Of a stretch of DNA of 64,000 bases, positions 10,989 through 24,400 are shown one piece after another; the first letter of the stretch is position 1, and each line of letters starts with the position of its first letter. Source of the stretch: Delphinapterus leucas. Lineage: Eukaryota > Chordata > Mammalia > Artiodactyla > Monodontidae. The translations under genes and the position numbers were made by a program. The stretch is taken from assembly GCF_002288925.2 (NCBI RefSeq), contig NW_022098021.1, positions 33,672,065-33,736,064 on the forward strand, read 5' to 3'. Under the pieces are notes generated by a model. That model saw only the letters and a program-made list of their open reading frames with translations. It was not told the DNA's origin and searched no databases.

Positions 10989-13689
10989 TCATAGTACACT
11001 TCTCACAAAGTTTATTCATGGTAAATGTGGGCTTAAGACATTCTTTTCATATAGATTATTTCTCTGGAACACTATTTGAACCAAAAGAAAAAAATGTCTG
11101 CTCTTTTAATTTATCACCACAATATAATATTTTTAAATGAAAAGATATTGGTAGAGCCTAAGGAAATTTTACTTGAATAGCAAACTAGCAATCATAAGAT
11201 AGATATTTTAGATGAGGTGTAAGGAATCCATTCCACCCTTCAATTTAATTTGCTCTTCAGTATTAATTTGCCAGGGTTTGTTTATATACGTAATTTTAAA
11301 AAAGAAATTTTACGAATATAAAGTTAAATTGGAGTGAGTACCTTTCTAGTTCTGTAAATGACTTAATGATGTGTACATTTTATTGTACTTCAATTGTTGA
11401 ATTTTCTGGGAAATGTTCTAGTAGAACATTAACAGACTGTAGTCTGGCTTTACCTCTTCTCCACCTAAGCAGACCAGAAGGCTAGATATACTGTCTCTTG
11501 CTTCCATAAAGAAAATCAGAGAAATGAAGCAGTGTAAAATTATTCGACACACTCTCTCCTCTCTTTCTTAAAAGTAGGAATTCTAATGAATCCACTGAGA
11601 GGTTGTAGAATCAGTGATCATAGCCAATGATAAATAGAGGTGTGGAGACATTTTTCCTACTTGTTTTGTACTGTTAGTACAAAAAATATCAAATTAATCT
11701 ATATTGATGACTAGCATGTTGTTTACTTATCTTTGTAAGTCTTTAAACATATCCCTATATTTTGTAGATATTGTTTTGTCTCCTTAGTTTTTTTAGTACT
11801 GTAATGCTGTCTAATTTTAAACACTTGACAAATCATGCCAGACTTAAAAAAATGCTATAAAATTTTCTAAATATTGATCTGAGTAGTGAGTACAAATACT
11901 TATAAACTCGCATAACTAATTTCACAAAGAGTTTCTGTAAAAGAGTGCTAGGCACTGATTATCCCATATTTAAAAAGGAATATCTATCTATTTTAATTTC
12001 AGCCTGCTACTTTCTGGATCAAATGTTTACCTATTAGTTTTGACCACCATAGATGATTTTCTAACTTCATCAATCATATTCATTAGTTAATATTTTGCTG
12101 TAAAGAAGCATTTTTCCATTAATTAATTAATATCTCCATGGACTCACAGATTCTTATTTCATCACATAAATTGGAATGCATATCATTATGTATCTTGATG
12201 CTCACATTTTCATAAATTTGTCCTACATCTGAAAATAATCAAGAGAGTAGTTACTTTTTCTAGTGATGATATAAAGAAATGGTTATGGCAATTGAAAAGA
12301 ATTAAATATAAGTAGGCTTACCTATGACCCTAGAACTTCTAATTTTCCTAAAACCAGTAAAAACCCATTAAGAAAACTTCAGCAAGTAAGGGATATTCCA
12401 CGCAGGTTTATCCTTATTTAAGCCCCAGCAGTTTACATATTTATAGTCATTAAGTCTTACTTGACTCAACACTTAAGTAAGATGTTTTCTCTTGCTTTTT
12501 TTCTTCATCAAAATGTTCTAAATTCCTTAATGTTAGATTACTTTTTAAAACATGAATCCTGGGGAATATAATGCTGCAGAAGTTTCAGCCATTCTGTAAA
12601 CTCCTCATGGATAATTTGTACATAGGAATTGACCTTCATATTGAGAAATATGATTTTAAGAGACAATTATTTTTACATGTTCATTTGGCTGTGTCTGAAA
12701 AGATAGACAAGTTATTAATAGCCCCTCCTACTCTGTGTATATGTAGATTTTATTTGGTTTATTACTGCAGTTACTTTCAGTAGAAGAATCAACTTTTGAT
12801 AGGTAAGTGAAAAAAAAATGATTGGTGGTCTCAATAGTTAACATCAAAATGGTTCTGGAACGTTAAAAAATTCACTCTCATTTTTAACACCCCATCTCCT
12901 TAAATTTAACATTTAGACATTGGTAAAATTATTAGAGAGCTGTAAAAATGCAAATGCTCCTGAGTGTAATATTCTTTAAGATTTTTCCCCAGCATGAACA
13001 TTCTAGAGCAAATGTGTTATGGAACTGCTTTCTATGTGTTGATAACTGAAATTACAGAATGCAAGATATGGGCTAGGAGATTATTTTTTGATAGGTATTA
13101 GGGGGTAATTTTTGATATTCCTTAAATTTTCCAGGTAGAAAAGACAAAGTGGAATGAGGGTAAGAGTGGACCTGAGGATATTAGAGGAAACCAAATGCAC
13201 ATTTTAGGATTGATCACCTGAAGCAGAAATAAGGTTGGGGCAAAACATCAGGAGAAACAAATGAGGTACAGAAGGCTGAAACCGAAGAAACCTTCATCCA
13301 CCCCATGCTTTTGCCTAGGGCTGATCTTGCTCTTTTCACATTTGACTTCATGATGTGCTTGAAGTCTTTGCTTCAGTAGAGGTACTCCATCTCTGATTGC
13401 TGAGTGCAAAGTTATTGGCCTGGCTTATTGTTCCTAATCTGTGTACTGCTCTGATAAATTGCTTAAGTTTTGATTGAGTCCTTAAATCATTCCTTTAACA
13501 GCTGTTTCACTGCAATTACTGGTGGATCCCTTATTTCAACCTTATCATGGTGCATGTCCTGTCTAAAAAAAATGTATTGTTATTATTACTGTCTTATATA
13601 TTTGAAAGTTGCTAGGAGAGTAGATCTCAAAAATTCTCATCACAAGACAAAAATTGTAACTGTGTTATCATGATAGACAGTAACTAAAC
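10989..13689. other. Unique AT-rich sequence, no gene seen
   Basis: It is stop-dense in all frames. No known repeat or RNA gene was recognised. It contains a 'ttaattaatta' patch at about 12118-12130. Confidence 0.45.
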
Positions 13690-13797
13690 TTATAGTGGTG
13701 ATCATTTCTCAGTGTATACAAATACTGAGTCATTACATTGTACACTTAAAATTAATATAATGTTACATGTCAACTTTATCTCAATAAAAAAAGAAAA
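13690..13797 (+). mobile_element. Old L1 3' end fragment
   Basis: 'agtggtgatcatttctcagt', then 'aatactgagtcattacattg', 'tacacttaaaattaatataa' and 'caactttatctcaataaaaa' follow the L1M-type 3' UTR and poly(A) end in sense. Confidence 0.75.
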
Positions 13798-16759
13798 TGT
13801 ATTATCAGGGATGTTAGACTGGTTATATTGTAGGACCTCAGTCATCATCCTCAATTTTTAAGAAAAATGTTAATATGACTTTTCAACATGGTAAGAATGG
13901 ATGAATTAATAACTGTCCAAGCTGATAAATACACTACAGAGAATTTCAACTGAATTTTTATTTGAGCTTTACAGATTGCTGTGACACTGTCTTAACTAAA
14001 TGCGATAAATTTGGGGGAGGGTTGATGTTTGCAATTAGAAGATGGCTTTCAATCTAGAACCATTGTTTAATAAATGAAATCTTTTGGTGACAGATTTTGT
14101 AACCACTTTCCTAGCTAGGTGCTTAGTGCTCACTAATTTGCTGAGGAGGAAAATAAAATAATTAGTACAAGAGTTGAGTAGCTTTTAGCTTTAGTCACTG
14201 TAAAGAAAAATGATTACTATTTTAAAGATATTATGCTGAATTTCAAAAAGCACTTTAAGGAATATAAATTAAGTACAAAATAAAATGCTGATGGTTTAGC
14301 AACATAAAGTGATAAAAAGTTTGTTTGAAATTAATAATGCTTTGTGTTAACTGCAAAGTAGCTATTTTTCAGTTACATACATTAAAATTATTTTTATTTT
14401 TTAATGAATTTGAAAGGAAACAGATTTAACAATATGCAGTTAGATTTTTGTCTTTGGAAACTGCGATTTTTGCTAAAAAGTAAAGAACTGAAAAGACTTG
14501 TTAGAGGTTGGGCAAAGTACCAAGTTATTAGGATTTTAATGTTTCTTAGAACAAGAAAGACTATGTTCATATTTTTATTATTTTCATTGTTTATCATAAG
14601 CAAAATCAAGCAAGTTAGCTATTCCTTTCAATTATATACTCTTGATATTTTGGTGAATTTACTTGCATTCAATAAGACCAGCATATTGTATTTTCCTTGA
14701 AAATCATACAACATTAATAAAGATGATATTTATAATATGCTTTGTATTACATGACATTAGGATTTTATTGGGTTGTATATGACCAAAGTGCTAAGTTTGG
14801 ATTTCTAAGTTTATATAGTGTAACTCTGAGATAAAATGTGTGGAAAATCTGTAGAGAACAAAACTGCCTTCAACTCTATTCCATCCCATTTCTGTATAGA
14901 CAGAATCACAGCATTAAAACTAAAAAGCAACAATCTTTTAGACGTTTATTCAATTAATAAACATTTGTTGAAAGCCTCCCAAAAGTTAGCCATCTTAACC
15001 ATATTTTAACTCTGGAATGATCATATTTATCTCTCACTGGTACTATAGGGTATTGCTATTTTTAATTTGAGTATTATAGTCCTCCAACCCCACCCCAGGA
15101 ATGCAGTGTAATTTTAGTGATCAGAATTTGCTGATTGTAGATAGATTCTAATATATTTGAGACCCTATTGCCTTTGTATCCTAATATACCACATTTTAGC
15201 TTCACATGGGTAGTTAAGATAAAACATTATTTTCTTATGCTTAACCATCCTCTGCATGTATGTATGACCTCATTCTCATCTTTTTCAGTACATGTAGCAA
15301 TGGCGAGTAAAGCATAAGCATTCACTGATTGGCCACTGTATCAATTTCTATGGAGAATTCCAAAGGATGCATGTATTAGTACTGATAGACAACAAAGGCA
15401 CAGTAAACACAAATGAGCAAACAGAGGGACACATCTCTGTAAACTGAGTACATGCATGCAAGAATTGCAGCTGTACAGAGATGATATTCCTGAATCCCAA
15501 ATGATTCTTGGAGTGCTTATTATAGGTGACCTTGAGGTTTGTTAGTGTGTGTTAAGAAAACTTGTACGAAAGAGATAACTACATTAATAGAGCTGTAAAA
15601 TAAAGGGACTGAGAATCATAATGGATGAATTGAGCACATAAATCAACACATATTGTTAAATCAGTTAGTGATGCAGATTTGCTTGACAATAGTGGAGACT
15701 ACAAAATCCACATAAATACACTTAAGAGCAGGGCAATTTGGGGAGAGAATAATTTATGAGTAAACGATGATTGAAAACTAAGCTGGAATTCTGCAATGGA
15801 GAATGACAATATCAAGAGGCCTTAGAGAAAGTGACTTTTGTTATTCATTTATTTAGGCTTGGAAAAGAGAGTCTGGAAAAAGAAGGCAGTTAATTTGGAT
15901 GCAACAGGGGCTATGGAATTGGACAGACCTTGGTCCAAATCCCAGAGAGGCCGTTTACTACCTAAAGGCTTATGGGGAAGGGACAACAATTTCCATGTGT
16001 TTCAGTATCTCAACTTGTTAAATTAAGGATTATGTATACTTTTTAAGATGAGGTTTAGAACTTAACATGTATATGATGCTCTTTGTGAGAATCTGTTTTG
16101 TGATTTAAATCAGATCAATTCATGATTTATTTTATGGCTTTGGAAATGATAGAAAGGTAAAGATTTGAGAAAGTTATGAACCATGAAAAAAGAGGTTAAA
16201 ACACCCAAATATGGCAATAGTATTATCCTGTGTAAATGGAGTAACCCTGTAGCAGTAAGCATATCAGGCAAATTGGAACAAATTGTTAGATGATAAAACA
16301 ATGGTTTATACTCCATAGTTTATAAATATAGATTTAATTGATATGTAAGAATGAAACATAGTTGCTCTTGGAGGCCTCCAAAGGCTTTGTGTGTGTAGTG
16401 GAATCATTGAGAAATCAAGAATGAGTTAAGTCCCCTGTTATGTTCTAGCATCTCCGAATCTCTTCAAAGTGTCTTTATTTAATAAGTTTCTATATTAATT
16501 CTCTTCATTTTTCATTTATTTGATATTTAAGTTATATTAGATCAGTGAGCTATGAATGGTTTGTATAATTAACTTGAGTTTTAATTTATGCACTCCTAAC
16601 TATTGAGTATTTTCCTGAATTCTTTTGCCAAAGCGTATTTTTGTATAGATTGCAAGTGTGTTGCGCTGTTTGCTGTTTTACTAATAAGGCAATTGGTTGG
16701 CTTATATCTTCTGCTCAGGCTAAAAATCAGTACACATAGATATCATTGAACTGTTGCAA
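13798..16759. other. Mostly unique sequence with small relics
   Basis: No gene is visible. A short antisense L2 3' end may lie at 14935-14998 ('aataaacatttgttgaaagc'). The rest, including a 98-codon plus-strand frame at 14404-14700 and its minus-strand shadow, has no recognisable product. Confidence 0.45.
15885..16085 (+). repeat. MIR SINE fragment
   Basis: 'gctatggaattggacagacc', 'ttggtccaaatcccagagag', then a 'cagtatctcaacttgttaaa' block and 'aggtttagaacttaacatgt' follow MIR order in sense. It is diverged. Confidence 0.55.
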
Positions 16760-17079
16760 TATTCTTTTTCTTTTTTTATTGTTGAAGATGGGTGATTTAT
16801 AATGTTCTTAGTTTCAGGTGTACAACATAGTGATTTGATATTTTTATAGATTATACTCCATTTAAAGGTATTATAAAATATTGGTTATATTCCTTGTGCT
16901 GTACATTGCATCCTTGTACCTTATTTATTATATACCTCTTAATCCCCTTCCTGTATCTTGCCCTTCCCTCTATCCTTCTCCCCACTGGTAACCACAAGTT
17001 TGTTCTCTGTATCTATGAGTCTGCTTCTCTTTTGTTATATTTGTTTAATTTTTCAGATTCCACATATAAGTGAAAAGAT

Positions 17080-19575
17080 ACAGTATTTGTCTTTTTCTGT
17101 CATCAATAAGCATAATACCCTCCAGCTCCATCCATGTTGCTGCAAACTGCAAAATTTAATATTTTTATGGCTGAGTAATATTCAATTATATACATATCTT
17201 CTTTATCCATTCATCTGTCGATGCACACGTAGTCTGCTTCTATATTTTGACTATTGTAAATAACGCTGCAGATAACATTGGTGTGCATATATCTATTTTA
17301 ATTAGTGTTTTTATTTTCTTCAGTTATATACATGAAAGTGGAATTGTTGGATCATATGGTAGTTTTATTTTTAAGTTTTTGAGGAACTTTCATAATGTTT
17401 GCCATAGTGGCTGCACCAGTTTACATTCCCACTAACAGTAAACTAGTTTTTCTTTTCTCCTCATCCTTGCCAACGATTATTACTTGTTGTCTTTTTGACA
17501 ATAACCTTTCTGACAGGTGTGAGGTGATATATTGTTCTGGTTTTGATTTGTATTTCCCTGATACTTAGTGATGTTGAGCATGTGTTCATGTGTCTGCTGG
17601 CTACCTGCATGTCTTCTTTGGAAAAATGTCTATTTAGGTCTTTTGTCCATTTTTAAAATTAGATTGTTTGTTTTTTTTGATATTTAGTTGTATGAGTTCT
17701 CTGTATATTTTGGATATAAACCCCTTATCAGACATATTAATTACAAATATCTTCTTGTATTCAATAGTCTGTTTTCTTGTTGATGTTTCCCTTTGCACTG
17801 CAAAAGTTTCTTAAGTTTAATTAGGTCTTATTTCTTTATTTTTGCATTTGTTTCCTTGCCTGAGGAGAAGGATCCAAAGAAATATTGCTAAGACTTAGAT
17901 CAAAGAGCATTCTACCTATGTTTCCCTCTAAGAATTTTATGGCTTCTGGTCTTACATTTATGTCTTTAATCCATTTTGTGTTTATTTTATTGCACAGTGT
18001 GAGAAAATGTTCTAATTTCACTGTTTACATGCAGCTGTTCAGTTTTCCCAACATCATTTATTGAAGATACTTTTTCCCATTGTATATTTTTGCATCCTTT
18101 GTCATAGATTAATTGATCACATGTTCATGGGTTTATTTCTGGGCTTTCTCTTCTGTTCCATTGATCTATATGTCTGTTTTTATGCCAATAGCATACTGTT
18201 TTGATTACTGTAGCTTTGTAGTATAGTCGGAAGTCAGGGCACATGATATCTCCAGCTTTGTTCTTCTTATTCAAGGATGGTTTGGCAATTTGGGGTCTGT
18301 TGTGGTTCCATACAAATTTTAGGATTGTTTGTTCCATTTCTGTGAAAAATGCTATTGGAATTTTGATAGGGCTTGCATTAAGCTTGTAGATTGCTTTGGT
18401 ATTATAAATATTTTAAAAATATTAATTCTTCAAGTCTATGAACATGGTATATTTTTCCATTTATTTGTATTATCTTCAATTTCCTTCATCAGTGTCTTAT
18501 AATTTTTAGAGTATAGATTTTCACCTCTTGGTTAAGTTTATTCCTAGGTATTTTATTCTTTTTGATGTGCTTGTAAATTAGATTGTTTTCTTGCTTTTTC
18601 TGATAGTTTATTATTAGGTTATAGAAAAGCAACAGATTTCCATATATTAATCTTTTATCCTGCTACTTTACTGAATTCACTTATTAGTTCTAATAGTTTT
18701 TTTTGGTGGAGTCCTTAGGGTTTTCTATATATAGTAGTATGACATTTGCAGATAGTGAGAGTTTCAATTTTTCCTTTCCAATTTGGATGCATTTTATTTC
18801 TTTTTCTTGTCTGATTGCTGTGACTAAGACTTTCAATACTGTGTTATATAAATATGGAAAGAGTAGGCATCCTTGTCTTTTTCCTAATTTCAGAGGAAAA
18901 GCTTGCAGTTTTTTTTTTTTTAACCACTGAGTATAATGTTAGCTGTGGGTTTGTTATAAATGGTCTTTATTGTGTCGAGATGTGTGCCCTCTACACAAGC
19001 TTTGTTGAGATTTTTCATCAGGAATGGACAATGAATTTTGTCAAATGCTTTTTCTGCATCTATGAAAATGATCATGTGATTTTTATCATTCATTTTGATA
19101 ATATAATATATTACATTGATTGATTTGCAGATATTGAACCATGCTTGCATTCATGGAATAAATCCCATTTGATCAAGGTGTATTATCATCTTTATATATT
19201 GTTGAATTTAATTTCTTAATATTTTATTGAGGATTTTACAAATATATTCATTTGTAGAGTCTTTGTCTGGCTTTGGTATCTGGGTAATAGTGGCCTCATA
19301 GAATGAATTTGGGAATATTCCTTCTCTTCAATTCTTTGGAGTAGTTTGAGAAGAATAAATATTGACTCTTCTTTATATGTTTGTTAGAATTCCCCTGTGA
19401 AGCTGTCTGGTCCTGGACTTTGCTGGGAGTTTTTTGATTACTAATTCAATTTCTTTACTAGTAACTAGTCTGTTCAGGTTATATATTTCTTTCTGATTCA
19501 GTCTTGGAAGGCAGCTGTGCTCACCACTATACCATCAACCCTGCACTTCCTGATTCAGTCTTGGAAGATTGTAAG
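17080..19575 (-). pseudogene. L1 ORF2 remnant (reverse transcriptase to C-terminus)
   Basis: In life ORF2 encodes the endonuclease and reverse transcriptase that carries out target-primed reverse transcription. Here the endonuclease is missing through 5' truncation. The rest is broken by stops and frameshifts, leaving pieces of about 60-76 residues. No function is expected. Confidence 0.85.
19503..19541 (-). pseudogene. tRNA-Gly(TCC) 5'-half tailless retropseudogene
   Basis: On the minus strand these 39 nt read as the first 39 nt of tRNA-Gly-TCC (about 36 identical by my recall of that tRNA). They include the D-arm block 'ggtatagtggtgagca' and end just past the anticodon loop 'cttccaa'. The surrounding L1 is duplicated: 'ctgattcagtcttggaag' occurs at 19493-19510 and 19550-19567, leaving a 39-bp insert (19511-19549). 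There is no poly(A). The last 8 nt, 'cttccaag', are shared with the target site, so the RNA 3' end could have primed there. Nine extra bases at 19541-19549 may be tRNA leader or untemplated. Confidence 0.85.
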
Positions 19576-19732
19576 AATTTATGAAATACTTTCAGATAAA
19601 TCTGATAAAAGTTGTGCAGAAACTACAAGATATTGCCAAAAGATATTAAAGTAGATCTAATTAATGTAGTGGCATCCCTTGTTGTTGACTGGAGAAAAAG
19701 AGGGTTTTCAAAGAGGAACATGAGGAATTTTC

Positions 19733-19868
19733 AGTAGGTGATGGATATATTGACTATTTGATTATAATGATGGTTTCATAGGTTTATACATACATCAAAA
19801 GATCAAGTTGTATAGTTCAAATATGGGTAGTTTATCCTATGCCAGTTATACTTTAATAAAGTTATTAT
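19733..19868 (+). mobile_element. Old L1 3' end fragment
   Basis: 'gatggatatattgactattt', 'aatgatggtttcataggttt', 'atacatacatcaaaagatca' and the terminal 'ttatactttaataaagttat' match an L1M-type 3' UTR in sense. Confidence 0.7.
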
Positions 19869-20044
19869 TATTAATTACAATCAGATTTCTTCATTGAAAG
19901 ACTTGCCTTAATCACTGGAGACCAGAATTCAAAATGCTGAAAATATCCACCCTTTACTGCCAAATTCTGACACTACTGACACTCTTTCAAAGTAGCCTTT
20001 GGTGCCATGAGTAAGTGGTAAACTCAGCTTTGGATAGTTGACAA

Positions 20045-21420
20045 TTTATTCTTGTGGTCATTTTGAATAACAACCTTTTGTCTATTATGTACATTGCAAA
20101 TATTTTCTTCTAGACCAGGGACTGCGAATATTTTAGAGATTGTAGGCTATGTGGGTTTGGTCACAATACTCAAGTCTACCCTTGTTGAAAGCAGCCATCG
20201 ACAATATGCCAATGATCAGGTGTGGCTGTGTTCCAAAAAAGCTTTATTTACAAAAATTGACAGCCAGTCCATGGGCCATAGTTTGCCAACCTGTCCTAGA
20301 ATATTGCTTTTCTTTTAACTTTATTTATGGTGCATTTTATCATATAGTTCTTTAAAATTTTGTGGTTGAACTTTTTTTTTTTTTATCATCCTAGGTTTAG
20401 TATCTTTCCATTTATAAGACTATGTAAATATTTTTCTATAATTTTCAGCATTTTATATATTTTTTACATTGAAATTTTTGATATGGTAATAATTTATTTG
20501 AAACTCTATCTTTTCTCCAATGATCCAACAATGTTTATTAACCATATATTAACCATGTATCCCCACATTAATTTAAAATTTCACATTTTATATAATACAT
20601 TCTATATATGTGGATTTATTATTGGAATCACTATTTAAGTTCATTATCTTTCTATCCATTTTTATGTTTTTCATTCTAATGGGCTATTTGAGGTTTATGA
20701 AAGAGCTACTGATATCTATTCTAAAAAGATTAAACATGGCACACTCTCTCAGATGTTTTATCAGTTATTTAATCATTTTACAGGATTTTTTTTTTAGGTT
20801 GACAATAGTATCATCTACAAATATTGAGAGTTTTGTCATCTCTGTAGATAATTACAGCTTCTGTCACATCTCCTTTTTTATGTATTGCTTTGGCCAGAAT
20901 ATTTTCAACAGTAGTGGTGATAGCAGCCTTGCTTTTTCCTATTTGTTATAATTCCTTTAATATTTCTTTACTACAAATGTTATTGGATTTTAGCCAGCTC
21001 ATAATAATTTTAAGAAAAATTCCTTCTCTTTCTATCCTAATAAAGATTTTAAAAACATGGTTGATATTAAGCCTTAAAAATTTATTGAAATATTTATTTA
21101 ATAATATTTATGGAGATAATTATGTGTTTTTGAAAAGCTTTGACCTATTGATAACATATGTTCTCTGAATTGATTTCTTAATTTTGAGCCATCTATCTAT
21201 ATTTTTAAATATTTTATATTTGGTTATGTTTTGTTTTCTACTTAATAAACTGTCACATTAGATTTGTATGATATTTTATCAGGCACTTGTGTCTGTATTT
21301 TTTAATGAAATTGCTCCACAGTTTTCTTTCTTGTGCTATATTTGCCAAGTTTGAGTATCAAAGGTATGTTAATTTTATAACATGATATGGGAAGTTTTCT
21401 ACTTATTATTATGGAGCAAA
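20045..21420 (-). mobile_element. Ancient L1 ORF2 relic, minus strand
   Basis: The left part (to 20115, 'ttttgtctattatgtacatt', 'gcaaatattttctt') continues after a DNA-transposon insertion at about 20294 ('aactttatttatggtgcatt'). Further right, 'atagtatcatctacaaatat' and 'acagtagtggtgatagcagc' correspond to antisense L1 reverse transcriptase coding sequence. It is strongly diverged. Open frames of 74-113 codons on the plus strand here are antisense artefacts. Confidence 0.6.
20116..20293. mobile_element. hAT-type MITE inserted in an old L1
   Basis: The ends are 'cagggactgcgaa' and, in reverse complement, 'caggttggcaaac', an imperfect inverted pair. Flanking 8-mers 'ttctagac' and 'tcctagaa' match at 6 of 8 positions, as expected for a decayed hAT 8-bp duplication. 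The interior ('gtgtggctgtgttccaaaaa', 'agctttatttacaaaaattg') matches a familiar placental hAT MITE whose exact name I do not assert. Confidence 0.7.
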
Positions 21421-24400
21421 ATAATTTTATTATATTATTTGTAGTTTGTGTCTCTGGGTAACATGTATACGTCAGATGAAGACTGTTTTGTTTTTTCTCT
21501 TGAGGTTGAAGATTAATTATTTTGACATTGAAATTGAAAGTCTATTTAACTTGAGGAGTGCCTAAGGGATTAACATTTTGCCTGGAATTTTGTTTTTAAC
21601 TTTTTTTTCCTATAATTTTAGGCCTTGAGAAATAACTGCCCTCTTGATGGTGAGGGTAATTTCAGTATTTAAGAGTCAGGTGAAATGTTAAATATTCATT
21701 GAAATATCTTTTGCTAACTCATGGAAATCCTTAGTTGAAATGCTTACATAGACGTTGGTCAAAGTTGACTCAGTCATTTTACTTAAGCCACTTTAAAATG
21801 TTGGTATTTTGACTCATTTCAGAGATAGAGGCCTAAGTCCTCTTTTGAACTGGCATTACCTATTTTATTGGAAGGTCTAAGTGTACCCATACATGTTATA
21901 CTTAAATATGTTTTGATTCTTTGACCTTTGTGGTTAAGTTTTGTTTTGGGTTGTACATTTCAGACCTACAGACCTTCTATATTATCCTGAGAAAAAAAAA
22001 TTAAGGTGTTAAGGTGAGATAATATGAGATATAAGATACAGGAATTAAATTTATAAAATTAACATTTACTGTACATGTATAACATAATTAAAGAATTATT
22101 AGTTAATATAATGTGGTTAATACATGTAATTAACTATACTTGTATGAAAATAATTTAAAGGGACCTACATCCATCTTTCCCTATTATAAATTTTATATAT
22201 GTAAGAAGTAATGAGAGCTTCCTTATCAAAGGGCAAATTTTAGATATCATTAAGCTTTCAAGAGAAACTTTATTTATGATTTTAAAGTTTCACACATCAA
22301 TATATGCAAAATAAAATATTTCTTGAAATACAAAATGATTTGAAAAGCAAATATCTTAGTATGCTTCTGTGGCTGCTTTTACTTTGCTGTGATTCCCGAA
22401 AAGAAACCAGCAGGAGTTCACCAACGTCTTAGATTTTCGGATATGAATTTTGTCACAGAGTGGTTGATCTCCAAATTTATCATTTGATTTGTATTACTCA
22501 GTGAAAAAATTTTCAAAATAAAACAGCCTTTTCATGAAGGGGCTAACTATCTCTGTTCCAGTTCCAATTCTCAGTCTTATCTCCAAAGATTGCCAAGGTA
22601 TAAGTAGCAGCAAAAAATCAGCAGTACTAACTACTTTGCTACACAGTAACTCTATCTTCGCTTTACAATAGCAACTGACAAATGCTCCATTACTGTCAGA
22701 AGGGAACGTTTTAAAAGCATTTCTTAACTACATTCATTGAGGATTTTGAAGGTAATCAGATTTATTTTTCTATTCTGTTTAGTCCTTAATCTATAGTCTT
22801 TAGGGATGTGCCAATTATAATTTATCTACTAACTGTTGTGAAACCTGGATAATAAGATAATACAAGTAATTAACAAGGTTTGTACACTACAGAAAGATAT
22901 TATGTTTCCTGACATATTTAAGCTAATAGAGTGAAGTTACACTGATAAGATTCTATTTCTGTTTCATCCCTGAGGATGATAAGTATTCTTTTCTAATCCT
23001 GTTTAGATCAGGATGAAGTTCACTAGTTTATCCCAGACATTTATATATACAAATGAAATGGAGCTTGGTTTGGATTAGCTCTCCAAATCAAGGTTTTCAT
23101 ATAGAGAAGAGCTTTGTGAAGAGAAAATCTCCCTTTGTCTACCAAATCTTTTTCTTGTCTCCCCACTTTTTCTCAGTATAATTGCTTTTTCTTTCTGTTC
23201 ATCAATCCAACCAGAATAAAATAAGATTTGTTTTCTATTACTCAGTGTTTGGACTAAAACAAGATTGAATTATATAGAACCATAAATAAATTTTCCAATT
23301 TCTCTTTTTCATGAATCTAAATCTAGAATACATTTTAATTCTTCTTAAGATAAGGAATAGCCAGTTCTTAAAAAGAGAAGCAATAGCAAAAGTTTTTGAA
23401 TAAACCGCATTTAGTTAGTCAAAATAGTCCTTAAGATGATTCTGCACTTCAGTGTAACTAGAGTTATTCAGTGTTCAGAATAAGTTGTGGTGCAGAAAGA
23501 ACTTGAGATCTCTGTAGCCATCCAGGCCAGGGGTTGGGGTCAATGCTTTCCCTTCTGTTGTAGCCTTGATGTCCTTTGCCTCTGAACCTAATATGACGTC
23601 AACTGTGGATTTATTTTTTCTTCTCTTTCACGTGGTAGGAAAAATAAATAAATAATAATAAAAGTATGAAAGACAAGTTGCTTACGAATTTTTCAACCTT
23701 TTAGTTTCTCTAAGGAGATTCTGATTCTTGCAAATAAATGGTACCCAGTAATACACTTGTCCTTATACCAGTGTGTCCTCAAATAGGGAGGGAAAAAAAG
23801 ATTTTGTTTTTAGTTAGAAAATAATCTACCCAAACACAGCATCTTAAAATGAAACTAATTTACATCTTCAATACTTTTGGGTTATTGTATATATTCCATT
23901 TTAGCATCTTCTTCCCTAGCATCTTTCTTCCTTTTTAATTTTTATGGAGGTTAGACTTTGCTTTAATACATTTTTTACTTAAATAATATAGACATCCCTC
24001 CACTCATAGACTTAACAAGGACTTATAAGGTCAATATTTTAACCTTGGTAACTTTGCAACTTACCAACTGTTTTAAAGTCAACATGGCTGCCTCTTTCTT
24101 CCCAGGTAAAGAAAATTAGTGATATTTAGACTTTCTGGCAATACATCACTTGAGTGAACTCCATGTGTTTCCTTTTTCAAGGAAAAAGGTCACCTCGTGA
24201 AAAGTTATTTCTTTATAAATAGAGTTAATGGTAATTTCTAGGATTTTTAAAAACTCTTTTTCATATTTAATGCTGGTTCAATCCTCCATTGCTGTTTGCT
24301 TATGAACTTGATGAGATGGTTTCTATATGATTTGACAAAAATTAGGAGAGATTTAGTTGAGTTTACAAATGCATGCTGCATGAATTTCTGTTTTATTGGC

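Larger units (their letters stand above)
16760..19575 (-). mobile_element. L1 LINE, 5'-truncated, minus strand
   Basis: From the right end leftwards it carries ORF2 from within the reverse transcriptase region through the C-terminal part (stop near 17080), then a 3' UTR ending in a T-rich tail at about 16762. Minus-strand translation near 18125-18337 gives the L1 phrases '[13 protein letters not shown]' and '[13 protein letters not shown]', and near 18920-19150 'DAEKAFDKI'. Several frameshifts and a small deletion near 19230 make it dead. The 5' truncation falls near 19575. It serves as target for the tRNA-derived insertion at 19511-19549. Confidence 0.93.
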
